Numbered from the stretch's first letter, positions 37,046-45,233 are shown. The stretch: DNA of 64,000 nucleotides from Actinotalea caeni (GCF_009733795.1 NZ_WNXX01000012.1:58281-122280); one strand, 5' to 3'. Notes: a model not told the origin generated them from the sequence alone. A program made the numbers and translations.

Positions 37046-38203
37046 GTGCGCGCCGACCGCCTGGTCTCCCTGGTGCTGCTGCTGCGGCAGCGGGGCCGGA
37101 TGACGGCCGCCGAGCTCGCGGCCGAGCTCGAGGTCTCCACACGCACGGTGCTGCGCGACGTCGAGGCGCTCTCCAGCGCCGGGGTGCCCGTCTACGCCGA
37201 CCGGGGCCGCCACGGCGGCTTCTCGCTGCTGCCGGGCTTCCGGACCGAGCTGACCGGCCTCACGCACGACGAGGCGCTCGCGCTGCTGGCCGCCACCACT
37301 CGCCGGTCCGACCCGCTGCTCGGGCTGAGCCCGGCGCTGGCCTCGGCGGTGCGCAAGGTCGTCGACGCGCTGCCGGCCGGTCACCGCGACGAGCTGGCCG
37401 GTGCCACGCGCCGGATCCTCGTCGAGCCCGGCTCCGACCTGCTCGCCCGGCCCGCCGCGACCGAGGCCGTCCCGGCGGCTGTCATGGACGAGGTCAGGCG
37501 CGCCGCGCTCGCGGGACGCCGGCTGCGGTTGCGCCACGCGGCACCGGGCGCCGAGGCGCGCGAGCGCGTCGTCGACCCGCTGGGGCTGGTGACCGTCCGC
37601 GGGCGCACCTACCTGCTCGCCAGCCGTGACGGGGCGGACCGCACCTACCGGCTCTCGCGCGTCGTCGCCGCGCAGATGCTCCCGGAGCCGGCCGCCCGCA
37701 GCGACGACGTCGACCTCCGACGGCTGTGGTCCGAGCGCAGCGCACGGTTCCTCGCCGGGAAGAGCCTGGTGGTCGACGTCCGCGTCCGCGACGAGCGACG
37801 CGAGGAGCTCCTCGACACGGTGCGCGCGGTCCGTGCCGCGGCGCAGGACGGCGAGGGCTGGTCGCGTCTGGAGGTCGTCGTCGACGACCTGCGTCACGCC
37901 GTCTGGGCGCTGTGGCGGCTGGGCACGGAGGCGGAAGCGCTCGGCCCGGTGGAGCTGCGGGTCGCGCTCGCCCAGCGGGCGAGCGAGATGCTCGCGCGAT
38001 ACAACGGCTCAGCGCCGGCCAGGCACAGCCAGAGCCCGCGCGCGCAGGAGCCCGCCCGTGCGGGCCGCGGCCACGGCCGTGACGCACGGCATCGCGATGC
38101 CGAGCAGCACGACGCGCCAGGAGCCGGTGAGGTGCGCGGCGAGCGCCCCGGCAGCGGCGGCGGCGATGATGCCGGTGGCGACCTCGCCCGCGAGCTCGGG
38201 TGA
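37046..38203 (+). CDS. WYL-domain (YafY/YobV type) transcriptional regulator with an overprinted tail
   Basis: A 385-residue protein: N-terminal DeoR-like HTH (RADRLVSLVLLLRQRG; VSTRTVLRDVEALSSAGV), central WYL domain (VDPLGLVTVRGRTYLLASRD) and WCX C-terminal domain ending about residue 320 at MLARYNG. The last 60 or so residues are hydrophilic, with weaker third-position GC, and lie antisense to a remnant of a membrane-protein gene, so the original stop was probably lost. It likely senses a ligand and controls the divergent RidA gene. GTG start. Confidence 0.88.
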   Translation: MRADRLVSLVLLLRQRGRMTAAELAAELEVSTRTVLRDVEALSSAGVPVYADRGRHGGFSLLPGFRTELTGLTHDEALALLAATTRRSDPLLGLSPALASAVRKVVDALPAGHRDELAGATRRILVEPGSDLLARPAATEAVPAAVMDEVRRAALAGRRLRLRHAAPGAEARERVVDPLGLVTVRGRTYLLASRDGADRTYRLSRVVAAQMLPEPAARSDDVDLRRLWSERSARFLAGKSLVVDVRVRDERREELLDTVRAVRAAAQDGEGWSRLEVVVDDLRHAVWALWRLGTEAEALGPVELRVALAQRASEMLARYNGSAPARHSQSPRAQEPARAGRGHGRDARHRDAEQHDAPGAGEVRGERPGSGGGDDAGGDLARELG

Positions 38204-38230
38204 GCCGACGCGGCTCGCGCGGTCCGCCAC
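38009..38230 (-). pseudogene. C-terminal remnant of a membrane transporter, antisense to the regulator tail
   Basis: Up to 73 codons ending at 38009 encode two hydrophobic segments (GIIAAAAAGALAAHLTGSW; VVLLGIAMPCVTAVAAA) and a basic end, like the last two helices of an MFS permease. Nearly all codons end in G/C, better than the sense frame of the regulator tail over the same bases. The N-terminal helices are missing. A stand-alone small membrane protein starting at GTG 38230 is the alternative. Confidence 0.45.
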
Positions 38231-38295
38231 GAGCCCCGAGCCGCGAGGACGAGCGGGCGAGAGGCGCGACGCCCCGTGCCGACCCGCCGGCGGCG

Positions 38296-39051
38296 TCAGA
38301 GCAGCGCACCCCCGCTGACGTCGATCCACTGGCCGGTCACCCAGCGGGCGTCGTCGGAGGCGAGGAACGCCACGACGTCGGCGACGTCCTCGGGCTGCGC
38401 CACCCGACCCAGCGGGGACCGCGAGGCGATGGCCTCCCGGCCCTCCGGTGTCGCGAGCCGTGCGGCGTTCATGTCGGTCGCCGTCGCGCCGGGGCCGACC
38501 GCGTTGACGGTGACGCCCCGGGGCCCGAGATGCTTCGCGAGCACCGCGGTGAAGGCGTCGATCGCAGCCTTCGACATCGAGTAGGCCAACAGGTCGGGGT
38601 TGCGGGAGCCGTGGGTGAGAGAGGTCGAGACGTTCACGACGCGTCCGCCGTCGCGAAGCCGGCTCAGGCCGTGCTGGACGACGAAGAACGGGGCCTTGGT
38701 GTTGACGGCGAGCACCTCGTCGAGCTCGGCCTCCGTCACCTCGGGATAGGGCACCCGAGGACCCAGCACACCCGCGTTGTTGACGATGACGTCGACGCCG
38801 TCGCCGACGTGCTCGTCGAACGCGGCCCACAGCCCTGCGGCGCCCCCTGGCGCCCCGAGGTCCGCCTGGAGGCCGATCGCGCACCCGCCCTGCGCCTCGA
38901 TCGCCTCGACCACCTCGCGCGCGGCATCGGCGCTGGACCCGTAGTGCACCGCCACCCGCGCACCGTCGGACGCCAGACGCATGGCGACAGCGCGGCCGAT
39001 CCCACGCCCCGCGCCCGTGATTAGCGCGGTCTTCCCGTCGAGACGTCTCAC
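38296..39051 (-). CDS. Short-chain dehydrogenase/reductase controlled by the adjacent TetR
   Basis: A 251-residue classical SDR: TGAGRGIGRAVAM, structural NNAGVLGPR, catalytic Ser in VVNVSTSLTHGS, YSMSK as YxxxK, and the C-terminal WVTGQWIDVSGG. It is like 3-oxoacyl-ACP/sugar reductases, but the substrate is unknown. It starts with GTG 39051 and diverges from the TetR gene with two operator-like sites between, so it is probably the repressor's target. Confidence 0.92.
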   Translation of the reverse strand: MRRLDGKTALITGAGRGIGRAVAMRLASDGARVAVHYGSSADAAREVVEAIEAQGGCAIGLQADLGAPGGAAGLWAAFDEHVGDGVDVIVNNAGVLGPRVPYPEVTEAELDEVLAVNTKAPFFVVQHGLSRLRDGGRVVNVSTSLTHGSRNPDLLAYSMSKAAIDAFTAVLAKHLGPRGVTVNAVGPGATATDMNAARLATPEGREAIASRSPLGRVAQPEDVADVVAFLASDDARWVTGQWIDVSGGALL

Positions 39052-39065
39052 GCCGTCATCCCTTC

Positions 39066-39120
39066 TGTAGCGACCGCTAGACAACTCGACGCTACCAAAT
39101 TCTGTAGCGATCGATCTACA
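39066..39120. promoter_or_regulatory. Two TetR-type operators in the SDR-tetR divergent region
   Basis: Two 18-base sites, 39066-39083 and 39103-39120, share the left half TGTAGCGAnCG and end in ACA; they lie 37 bases apart. The second overlaps the TACAAT -10 of the tetR gene and has TGTAG/CTACA arms. They are candidate binding sites for the regulator at 39130. Confidence 0.65.
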
Positions 39121-39129
39121 ATCAGGCCC

Positions 39130-39735
39130 GTGGCTCCGACGACGGCAGGCGGGACGTCCCGGGGCCGGCCCCGCGAGTTCGACCGGGACGCGGCCCTGGA
39201 CCAGGCGATCCGGCTGTTCTGGCGGAAGGGGTACGAGGCGACGAGCGTGCGCGAGCTCAGCGACGAGCTCGGGATCGGGCAGCCCAGCCTCTACAACGCC
39301 TTCGGCGGCAAGCGGGCCCTCTTCGACGAGGCCCTGGACGTCTACGAGCGGCGGTACGGCGAGTTCATCGACACGGCTCTGGAGGAGGAGGCCACGGCGA
39401 CGCTGGCGATGCGACGCATCCTGGCCGAGGCTCCGGCGCGGTACACCCGTCGCGGGCTGCCGCGGGGCTGCTTGGTCACGAGCGGCGACGCGGGCACCGA
39501 CGACACCGAGGTGCGCGCGGCGATGTCGCGCATCCGCGAGCGGAAGGCGGCACGCCTCAGGCAACGGATCCAGGTCGACGTCGCCGCGGGTGCGCTCCCA
39601 CCCGATGTCGACGCCGCGGCCCTGGCCGGCTACGTGATGTCGGTGCTCAGCGGCCTCGTGCAGCGCGCGCGCGACGGCGCCACCCGCCGCGAGCTCGAGA
39701 GCATCGCCCGCGTCGCCGCCTCGGCGCTGCCGTGA
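39130..39735 (+). CDS. TetR-family transcriptional regulator
   Basis: A 201-residue repressor with the TetR HTH (GYEATSVRELSDELGIGQPSLYNAFGGK) and a C-terminal ligand domain containing RGCLVTSGDAG, typical of the TetR_C_16-like group that includes NemR/AcrR relatives of detoxifying reductases. GTG start, 7 bases after TACAAT, so the transcript may be leaderless. It diverges from the SDR gene; two operator sites lie between. Confidence 0.92.
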   Translation: MAPTTAGGTSRGRPREFDRDAALDQAIRLFWRKGYEATSVRELSDELGIGQPSLYNAFGGKRALFDEALDVYERRYGEFIDTALEEEATATLAMRRILAEAPARYTRRGLPRGCLVTSGDAGTDDTEVRAAMSRIRERKAARLRQRIQVDVAAGALPPDVDAAALAGYVMSVLSGLVQRARDGATRRELESIARVAASALP

Positions 39736-39768
39736 CGCGCCGGCGTCGCCGGCCGCCGGGCGGCCGGC

Positions 39769-40725
39769 TCAGGCCAGCGCGATGTTGTGGGTGTCCGGAC
39801 CCATCCGCAGCTCGGCCATGATCGCGTCGGCGAACCTGTCGAGCGCCCCGGGGGCGAGCGAGCAGAACAGCGAGGGCTCGACGAGCTCGAGCTCCATGAG
39901 CACGGGGTCGCCCGAGCGCGGCGTCACGAGGTCGACCCGCGCGTACAGCAGCGGCCGGCTCGCGGGGCTGCGGCCCGGGATGCGCGCCCGCGCGAACGCC
40001 AGCGCGTTCTGGGCGGCCTCGATCTCGACGGCGCTCGCCCGGTAGGGCGACATCGACTCGGGCTTGTAGAGGGTGTCCCCCTCGCCGACGACCTCCTCCC
40101 CCGGCGCCAGCATCGCGTCCTTGTGGACGGCGTGCGAGAAGGTGCCGTGGAGGAAGATGAGGGCGGCCTCGCCGGCGGCGTCGACCTCGGGCAGGTAGCG
40201 CTGCACCATCACCGAACGACCCTCGCTCAGTAGCCGGTGGGCGTGCTCGATCGCGAACCGGCGGGAGTCGGCGTCGGTCGCGGTGTAGCGGCCGGTCTCG
40301 AGCGAGCCGGCCGAGATGGCCGGCTTGATGACGAAGTCCTCGCGCGCCGGGAAGCGGTTGTGGAGCGCCCGCTTGTCGAAGTTGCGGCTCGGCTCCAGCC
40401 ACGTCGTCTCGACGACCGCCAGGCCGTGGTCGGCCAGCCCCTGCAGGTAGTGCTTGTCCGACGCCCACCGGATGACGTTCGGCGGGTTGACCAGACGCGG
40501 CACCGACGCCGCCCACTCCAGGAACTCGCGGTGCCGGGTGGTGTAGTCCCAGGTCGAGCGGATCACGGCCAGGTCGTAGTCGGACCAGTCGACGTCCGGG
40601 TCGTCCCAGACGACGGCGCTCGCCTCCGCGCCGCGGTCGGCCAGCGCACCGATCAGCGGCTGGTCCTCCGGGTCGAGCTCCGGCAGCTCCGAGCAGGTCA
40701 CCAGGGCGATACGCGGGGTAGGCAC
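39769..40725 (-). CDS. ATP-grasp domain protein
   Basis: A 318-residue protein of the ATP-grasp group related to RimK/glutathione synthetase-like enzymes: N-terminal IALVTCSELPELDPEDQPL, the YDLAVIRSTWDYTTRHREFL segment, EDFVIKPAISAGSLETGRY as the ATP loop, and LYARVDLVTPRSGDPVLMELELVEPSLF with metal-binding acids. Such enzymes join a carboxylate to an amine using ATP; the substrate is not known. GTG start with TACGGT 6 bases upstream. It diverges from the ArsR gene. Confidence 0.85.
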   Translation of the reverse strand: MPTPRIALVTCSELPELDPEDQPLIGALADRGAEASAVVWDDPDVDWSDYDLAVIRSTWDYTTRHREFLEWAASVPRLVNPPNVIRWASDKHYLQGLADHGLAVVETTWLEPSRNFDKRALHNRFPAREDFVIKPAISAGSLETGRYTATDADSRRFAIEHAHRLLSEGRSVMVQRYLPEVDAAGEAALIFLHGTFSHAVHKDAMLAPGEEVVGEGDTLYKPESMSPYRASAVEIEAAQNALAFARARIPGRSPASRPLLYARVDLVTPRSGDPVLMELELVEPSLFCSLAPGALDRFADAIMAELRMGPDTHNIALA

Positions 40726-40766
40726 ATCCGAACCGTACCGGCACCGATCCGACCCCTCCGATCACT

Positions 40767-40780
40767 TAACCTATTGGTTA
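40767..40780. promoter_or_regulatory. Palindromic operator upstream of the ArsR-SRPBCC pair
   Basis: TAACC-TATT-GGTTA, a perfect 5-bp inverted repeat in AT-rich sequence, lies 10 bases before the TACCGT -10 hexamer of the ArsR gene and in the region divergent with the ATP-grasp gene. This position suits autorepression. Confidence 0.6.
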
Positions 40781-40801
40781 CATGTCTGCTACCGTCACCG
40801 T

Positions 40802-41143
40802 ATGACGGCCACCGCCCTCGACTCCGCTGCGCAGGCGATCGCGAGCGCGCCGCGCCGTCGGCTCCTCGAACGGCTCGAGTCGGGACCGGCCACGATCACC
40901 GAGCTCGCCGCGCTCCTCGACGTCAGCGTCCCCGCCACGCTCAAGCACGTCGACCGGCTCGTCGCGGGCGGCCTGGCGACCCGTCGCAAGGACGGGCGTG
41001 TCGTCACCGTGACGCTCGTGCCCGGCAGCCTCGACCCGCTCCTGGAGTGGGCGAGACGCACCCGGCTGCTGTGGAGCAACCACCTCGACAGGTTCGCCGC
41101 CCACCTGGGCGGCGGCACGGAGCACGAAGGAGAGCGCCGATGA
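40802..41143 (+). CDS. ArsR-family winged-helix repressor
   Basis: A 113-residue HTH protein: ASAPRRRLLERLESGPATITELAALLDVSVPATLKHVDRLV and a short wing (GLATRRKDGRVVTV). No metal-binding cysteine pair, so it is a non-metal ArsR of the kind that pairs with SRPBCC proteins. The ATG is 6 bases after TACCGT. Its stop overlaps the SRPBCC start (ATGA). Confidence 0.92.
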   Translation: MTATALDSAAQAIASAPRRRLLERLESGPATITELAALLDVSVPATLKHVDRLVAGGLATRRKDGRVVTVTLVPGSLDPLLEWARRTRLLWSNHLDRFAAHLGGGTEHEGERR

Positions 41144-41577
41144 GCGAGGCCACCACGATCACGATCAGCAGGTCCGTCCCGGTCCCGCCCGAGCGCGCCT
41201 TCGCGGCGTGGGTCGACCCCGAGGAGCTCGCGCAGTGGTGGTGGCCGCAGTGGCCTGACACCACCTACGACCTCGACGTCCGTGCCGGCGGCCACTACCG
41301 GATGCACAGCGCCGCGGCCGGCTTCGGCGTCACCGGCGAGCTCACGGTGGTCGAGCCGCCGCACCGGCTGGCGATGACGTGGATCTGGACGACGGGAGCG
41401 GAACCGACCGCCGCCGACGACGCCGTCGTCGACCTCGTCGAGGTCACCTTCGAGCCCGACGGGCCCGGCACCCGCGTGACCGTGCGCCACACCTCGACCG
41501 AGCACGTCGCCGAGGGTGGCGCGGAGCAGGGCTGGAACGACGTCATGGACAGGCTGCCGCCGCACCTGTCGCACTGA
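41140..41577 (+). CDS. SRPBCC (AHSA1-like) protein
   Basis: A 145-residue START/Bet-v1-like domain: VPVPPERAFAAWVDPEELAQWW, the GGHYRMHSAAAG strand and the C-terminal EGGAEQGWNDVMDRL helix. Family members bind hydrophobic ligands or act as Hsp90 co-chaperone-like folds; the stand-alone bacterial ones paired with ArsR are uncharacterised. Encoded in a coupled pair with the repressor at 40802. Confidence 0.9.
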   Translation: MSEATTITISRSVPVPPERAFAAWVDPEELAQWWWPQWPDTTYDLDVRAGGHYRMHSAAAGFGVTGELTVVEPPHRLAMTWIWTTGAEPTAADDAVVDLVEVTFEPDGPGTRVTVRHTSTEHVAEGGAEQGWNDVMDRLPPHLSH

Positions 41578-41624
41578 CGGAAATCAGCTGTGCCGTCGGG
41601 TCGGCGCAGGAGCACCCTTCTCGC

Positions 41625-42611
41625 ATGGACATCGAGGTTCTGCGACCCGACGACGACCTCGTCGAGGAGCTGTCATCCTTCCGTGCGGCGGTGGTCGCCT
41701 CCGACGACCCGTGGAACGAGCCGCGCACGGTCCGCCAGCTCCGGTGCGCGATGACACACGGCTGGGACGGCGAGCCCGGTCGGTTCTGGGTCGGTCTGGA
41801 CGGCGGCGAACCGGTCGCGCTCGCGAGCATCTGGACCTCGCACCACGACAACCTCGACCACGCCTGGTTCGGCGTCGAGGTGCACCCGGAGCACCGGCGC
41901 CGCGGCCACGGGAGCGCGATGCTCGCCCATCTCGAGGACGTCGCCCGCGCGGAGGCCCGCCCGAAGGTCGGTATCGGCGGCTGGGAGTCCGAGCGGACCG
42001 ACGGCTTCGCGACACGGCACGGCTACCGACGCGCCTCGCAGGGGATCCAGCGCCGTCAGCACCTCGACGACCTGCCGAGCGGCTGGGCCGAGCAGGTCGC
42101 CGAGGCCGCGGCCACCAAGGCCGCCGACTACGAGGTGCTCGCGTTCACGGGCGCCGTCCCCGACGACCTCATGGAGCCGATGGTGGCGCTGTGGGGCGAC
42201 ATCAACGACGCCCCCACCGACGACCTCGACATCGAGGACGAGGTGTTCTCCGCCGAGCGGATCCGGGGCTATGAGACCGCGCAGGAGGCCGCGGGGATGC
42301 GGCTGCACCACGTGGTGGCCCGGCACCGCGGGACCGGTGAGCTCGGCGGGCACACGATCGTCGCCGTCGAGGAGGAGCGACCGCACCGCGCGCACCAGCA
42401 CGACACGACCGTCGCGAGGGCGCACCGCGGGCACCGGCTGGGGCTCGTGCTCAAGGGCACGATGATGCAGCGGCTGCTCGAGGCCGAGCCGCAGGTGCGC
42501 ACCGTCGACACCTGGAACGCGGAGTCGAACTCGTTCATGATCGCGGTCAACGAGCAGCTCGGGTACCGCGTGATGGGCCGGTCGATCGACTACCAGCGCA
42601 CGCTCGACTGA
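41625..42611 (+). CDS. Tandem GNAT-domain acetyltransferase
   Basis: A 328-residue protein with two GNAT folds, the layout also seen in mycothiol synthase. The first domain has WFGVEVHPEHRRRGHGSAML as its acetyl-CoA loop; the second has TTVARAHRGHRLGLVLKGTMM followed by TWNAESNSFMIAVNEQLGY. Substrate is unknown; it lacks features I could use to call it MshD. Located upstream of tRNA-Lys. Confidence 0.87.
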   Translation: MDIEVLRPDDDLVEELSSFRAAVVASDDPWNEPRTVRQLRCAMTHGWDGEPGRFWVGLDGGEPVALASIWTSHHDNLDHAWFGVEVHPEHRRRGHGSAMLAHLEDVARAEARPKVGIGGWESERTDGFATRHGYRRASQGIQRRQHLDDLPSGWAEQVAEAAATKAADYEVLAFTGAVPDDLMEPMVALWGDINDAPTDDLDIEDEVFSAERIRGYETAQEAAGMRLHHVVARHRGTGELGGHTIVAVEEERPHRAHQHDTTVARAHRGHRLGLVLKGTMMQRLLEAEPQVRTVDTWNAESNSFMIAVNEQLGYRVMGRSIDYQRTLD

Positions 42612-42704
42612 CACGTCGCCAGGCACCGTCGGGGAGTGTGGTCCGCGCCACGTCAGGAGCGCACCGAGCAGTCTCAGGGGTGCGCTAGACTCGTTCGTCG
42701 GCTA

Positions 42705-42777
42705 GCGCCTCTAGCTCAATTGGCAGAGCAAGTGACTCTTAATCACTGGGTTCTGGGTTCGAGTCCCAGGGGGCGTA
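42705..42777 (+). tRNA. tRNA-Lys (anticodon CTT)
   Basis: Acceptor GCGCCTC pairs with GGGGCGT (two G-U), D arm TAGCTCAATTGGCAGAGCA, anticodon stem AGTGA/TCACT with loop CTCTTAA giving CTT, T arm CTGGG-TTCGAGT-CCCAG, discriminator A. CCA is not encoded. Confidence 0.95.
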
Positions 42778-42927
42778 CTAGCAAGGGCCCGTGACCTGCA
42801 GCAGCAGGACGCGGGCCTTCTGCGTACCCGGCGGGCGGTGCGGCCCCCTCCCGTGGACGGCATGATCGGGCTGCGCGACCCGCGCGCCGGCTGAGCGCGA
42901 CCGGGCGCCCCGACGAGACGGAGGCTC

Positions 42928-43758
42928 ATGGACGTCGACGTGCCCGAGGCCGTGCTGGCCGCAGCCCGAGCTGTCGTCGGCGAGCCGCGCCGCGGCGAGA
43001 CCCTGGGCGGCCTGTCGGGCCGCCGGGTGGTGGCGCTGCACGGCGACGGCGCCACCGTCGTCGTCAAGGGCCCGGCGCCGGCCGCGGAGGTCGCGGTGAT
43101 GCGCGACCTCGCCCCCGGCCTGGCACGGCTCGGCGTGCGCACGCCACGGCTGCACGCCGTCGTCGAGGCCGAGGGCCCCTGGCTCGTCATGGAGCACCTG
43201 CCGGACCCGCTGCCCCAGGAGCGCTGGGGCGCCGACCCGGAGGTGCTGGCGGTGCTGCGCCGGCTGCACGCCGCGCCGGTCGAGCCGGTGCTGGCCCTGC
43301 CCGGCCGGTACCGGCCGCGCTGGGACCGCGACCTCACCGACGCCGCGACACGGGCTCTCGCGCTCGACGGCGCCACCTCCGACCGCCTCGACCGGCTCGC
43401 CAGCCGGTCGGCCGCACTGTTCGAGCCCCGCGGCGTCGTCTCCGGCGACCCCAACCCCCGCAACTGGCGGCTCGCGCCCGACGGCGCACCCGTGCTGCTC
43501 GACCTCGAGCGCGTCACGGTGGCGAGCCCCGCCGTCGACCTCGCGATCCTGCTGCCCGGGCTGCCCGACCGCCGGGCGGCCGAGGCCGTCGTCGCCGGTT
43601 ACGGAGCGGCCGCCCCGCGCGTCGAGGACGTGCTGCTGGCCAAGGCGTGGACCGTCGTCGAGCTCGCGGCGGCGGCCGAGACCGGCAGCGACGCGCACGA
43701 GGTCGTCACGACGTTCCGCGAGCCCTTCCTGACCTGGCTCGCGGCGGTGCCGGCCTGA
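42928..43758 (+). CDS. Aminoglycoside-phosphotransferase-fold (APH/ChoK) protein
   Basis: A 276-residue kinase-like protein. The ATP lysine is in ATVVVKGPAPAAEVAVMRDL, the hinge is WLVMEHLPDPLP, the catalytic loop is VSGDPNPRNWRLA (Asp and Asn kept, with SGD in place of HGD), and the metal motif is LLDLERV, where the usual second Asp is Glu. The fold phosphorylates small hydroxylated molecules; the substrate is unknown. Resistance cannot be inferred. GAGACGGAGG precedes the ATG. Confidence 0.85.
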   Translation: MDVDVPEAVLAAARAVVGEPRRGETLGGLSGRRVVALHGDGATVVVKGPAPAAEVAVMRDLAPGLARLGVRTPRLHAVVEAEGPWLVMEHLPDPLPQERWGADPEVLAVLRRLHAAPVEPVLALPGRYRPRWDRDLTDAATRALALDGATSDRLDRLASRSAALFEPRGVVSGDPNPRNWRLAPDGAPVLLDLERVTVASPAVDLAILLPGLPDRRAAEAVVAGYGAAAPRVEDVLLAKAWTVVELAAAAETGSDAHEVVTTFREPFLTWLAAVPA

Positions 43759-43761
43759 TCC

Positions 43762-44376
43762 TCAGGCGGCCCACCCGCGCGCGCGGCGCCCACCACGGAC
43801 GGCGAGCACGACGAGCGTGACGAGGCCGGCGACCAGCAGCGCGAGCAGCAGCACGCCCCACAGGGTGATACCGCTCTGGCTGGGCGTGTCGGCGCGGAAC
43901 ACCAGCAGGCTGCCCAGCGGCACCGCGCCGACGCCGAGCACCGGCAGGATCGTGCCGAGGGCCTTCTCGAGCGGCGTCCACAGCGGCGAGAACCACAGCA
44001 GCACCAGCCCTGCGAGCAGCAGCGCGAGCGGCAGCACGAACACGCTGAACGCGGCGCCGAGCAGCACGAGACCGACGACGGTGGGTGGCACCCACATGCC
44101 GGCGAGCGCGGGCCGCGCGGCCGCCGGCGCAACGACGGGCGCGACCGGGGCCCGGCCGGCGAGCGCCTCGCGCGCCACGTCCCCGGGGCTGCCGAGCTCG
44201 GCGAGCACGCGGTCGACGTCCGCCGCGGTCGGCTCGTGACCGAGCGCGCCCAGCGCCGAGTCGACGTGGTCGCGGACGCCGTCGAGGACGTCCGCGCGCT
44301 CCTGCGGGTCGAGCGCGTCGAGCATCCGCGCGAGGTCGTCCAGGTACTGCCGGGTGCGGTCGGTGGTGCCGTTCAT
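43762..44376 (-). CDS. HAAS-domain membrane protein (DUF1700-like)
   Basis: A 204-residue protein with an N-terminal HAAS domain of about 75 residues (RTRQYLDDLARMLDALDPQE; LGSPGDVAREALAG) followed by three or four membrane helices (about 94-120, 125-150, 165-195). HAAS proteins are regularly encoded directly after PadR regulators, as here (ATGA overlap), and may be regulated membrane effectors; the mechanism is not known. Confidence 0.88.
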   Translation of the reverse strand: MNGTTDRTRQYLDDLARMLDALDPQERADVLDGVRDHVDSALGALGHEPTAADVDRVLAELGSPGDVAREALAGRAPVAPVVAPAAARPALAGMWVPPTVVGLVLLGAAFSVFVLPLALLLAGLVLLWFSPLWTPLEKALGTILPVLGVGAVPLGSLLVFRADTPSQSGITLWGVLLLALLVAGLVTLVVLAVRGGRRARGWAA

Positions 44377-44714
44377 CGTGGGCCTTCCAGGGTGAGGTCG
44401 ACGGCGTCCCGGAAGGAGGTCCAGGCGCGCCGGAAGGTGTCGAGGGCGCGGGCGCCGTCGTCGGTGATCGCGTAGTACCGCCGCGGCGGACCCGCGTCGG
44501 ACTCCTGCCAGCTCGTCGAGACGAGGCCGGCCTTGCGCAGTCGTGCGAGCAGCGGGTAGAGCGTGCCCTCCCCGCCCATGAGGACGCCGTCGGCGACGAG
44601 CCGACGCGCGATGTCGAAGCCGTAGGCCTCACCCTCGCGCAACGACGCCAGCACGCAGTACTCCAGCGCCCCGCGCCGCAGGTTCGTGAGGATGCTGTCC
44701 TCGCTGGGTACCAT
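44373..44714 (-). CDS. PadR-family transcriptional regulator
   Basis: A 113-residue winged-helix PadR: ILTNLRRGALEYCVLASL, EAYGFDIARRLVADGVLMGGEGTLYPLLARL, and RYYAITDDGARAL. ATG 44714 is chosen; ATG 44723 adds three residues. Both lie inside a perfect palindrome, which is a strong hint of autorepression. It is coupled to the HAAS membrane protein. Confidence 0.93.
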   Translation of the reverse strand: MVPSEDSILTNLRRGALEYCVLASLREGEAYGFDIARRLVADGVLMGGEGTLYPLLARLRKAGLVSTSWQESDAGPPRRYYAITDDGARALDTFRRAWTSFRDAVDLTLEGPR

Positions 44715-44727
44715 GCGTCGCATGGTA
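44709..44727. promoter_or_regulatory. Perfect palindrome at the padR start
   Basis: TACCATGCG-T-CGCATGGTA: 9-bp arms around a single base, covering both candidate start codons of padR. Likely the PadR operator; binding here would block transcription and translation initiation. Confidence 0.7.
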
Positions 44728-44818
44728 GCAGGAACGTGGTCGCGACCACCAGGGCTCGCGCAGCGGCCGAGGATCGGGTAGGGTTGTTCCCGAAGTTGCA
44801 GTGCATCGACGTCTTTTC

Positions 44819-44848
44819 AGGCGCCCGGTCCTCGTGGAACGGGCGCCT
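44819..44848 (+). promoter_or_regulatory. Terminator-like hairpin in the cold-shock gene leader
   Basis: A perfect 9-bp stem (44819-44827 with 44840-44848, 12-base loop) followed by TTTCTCTTTC, the only hairpin with a T-rich tract that I found in the window. It lies 80 bases before the cspA start, after a TAGGGT hexamer (44779-44784). It may be an attenuator or thermosensor. Confidence 0.6.
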
Positions 44849-44927
44849 TTCTCTTTCGAGGGTCTGACGGACGAACACCGTGGCGGCCGCACCGGCAAGG
44901 CGTGCGGCAGATCCTGAAGGAGACACC

Positions 44928-45131
44928 ATGACTACTGGAACCGTGAAGTGGTTCAACGCCGAGAAGGGCTTCGGCTTCATCAGCCCCGACGACGGCGGCG
45001 CCGACGTCTTCGCCCACTTCTCCGCGATCTCGGGCAGCGGCTACCGCTCCCTCGAGGAGAACCAGAAGGTCGAGTTCGAGGTCGCGCAGGGCCCCAAGGG
45101 CCCGCAGGCCCAGGACATCCGCGCTCTCTGA
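44928..45131 (+). CDS. cspA: Cold-shock protein, CspA family
   Basis: A 67-residue single cold-shock domain with both nucleic-acid-binding motifs: RNP1 KGFGFIS and RNP2 VFAHFS, opening [11 protein letters not shown]. It binds single-stranded RNA/DNA and acts as an RNA chaperone. GAAGGAGACACC precedes the ATG. The long leader with a hairpin and the strong downstream terminator (45166-45198) suggest a separately controlled, highly expressed transcript. Confidence 0.97.
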   Translation: MTTGTVKWFNAEKGFGFISPDDGGADVFAHFSAISGSGYRSLEENQKVEFEVAQGPKGPQAQDIRAL

Positions 45132-45165
45132 GCAACGCTCCCCGGGCCTAGCCCACTGCGAGTCG

Positions 45166-45198
45166 ACGCGCACCCCACCCTCGTGGTGGGGTGCGCGT
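45166..45198 (+). terminator. Terminator hairpin after cspA
   Basis: A perfect 14-bp stem with a 5-base loop (arms 45166-45179 and 45185-45198), starting 34 bases after the cspA stop. It is followed by CGCGTTGG rather than a T-run. Confidence 0.75.
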
Positions 45199-45233
45199 TC
45201 GCGTTGGGGGCCGCGTCGCCGACGACGGCGCAT

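Noticed and set aside
42928..43758. Calling the APH-fold gene an aminoglycoside resistance determinant
   Set aside because: The fold is shared by many metabolic kinases, the catalytic motifs are altered and the context has no resistance genes.
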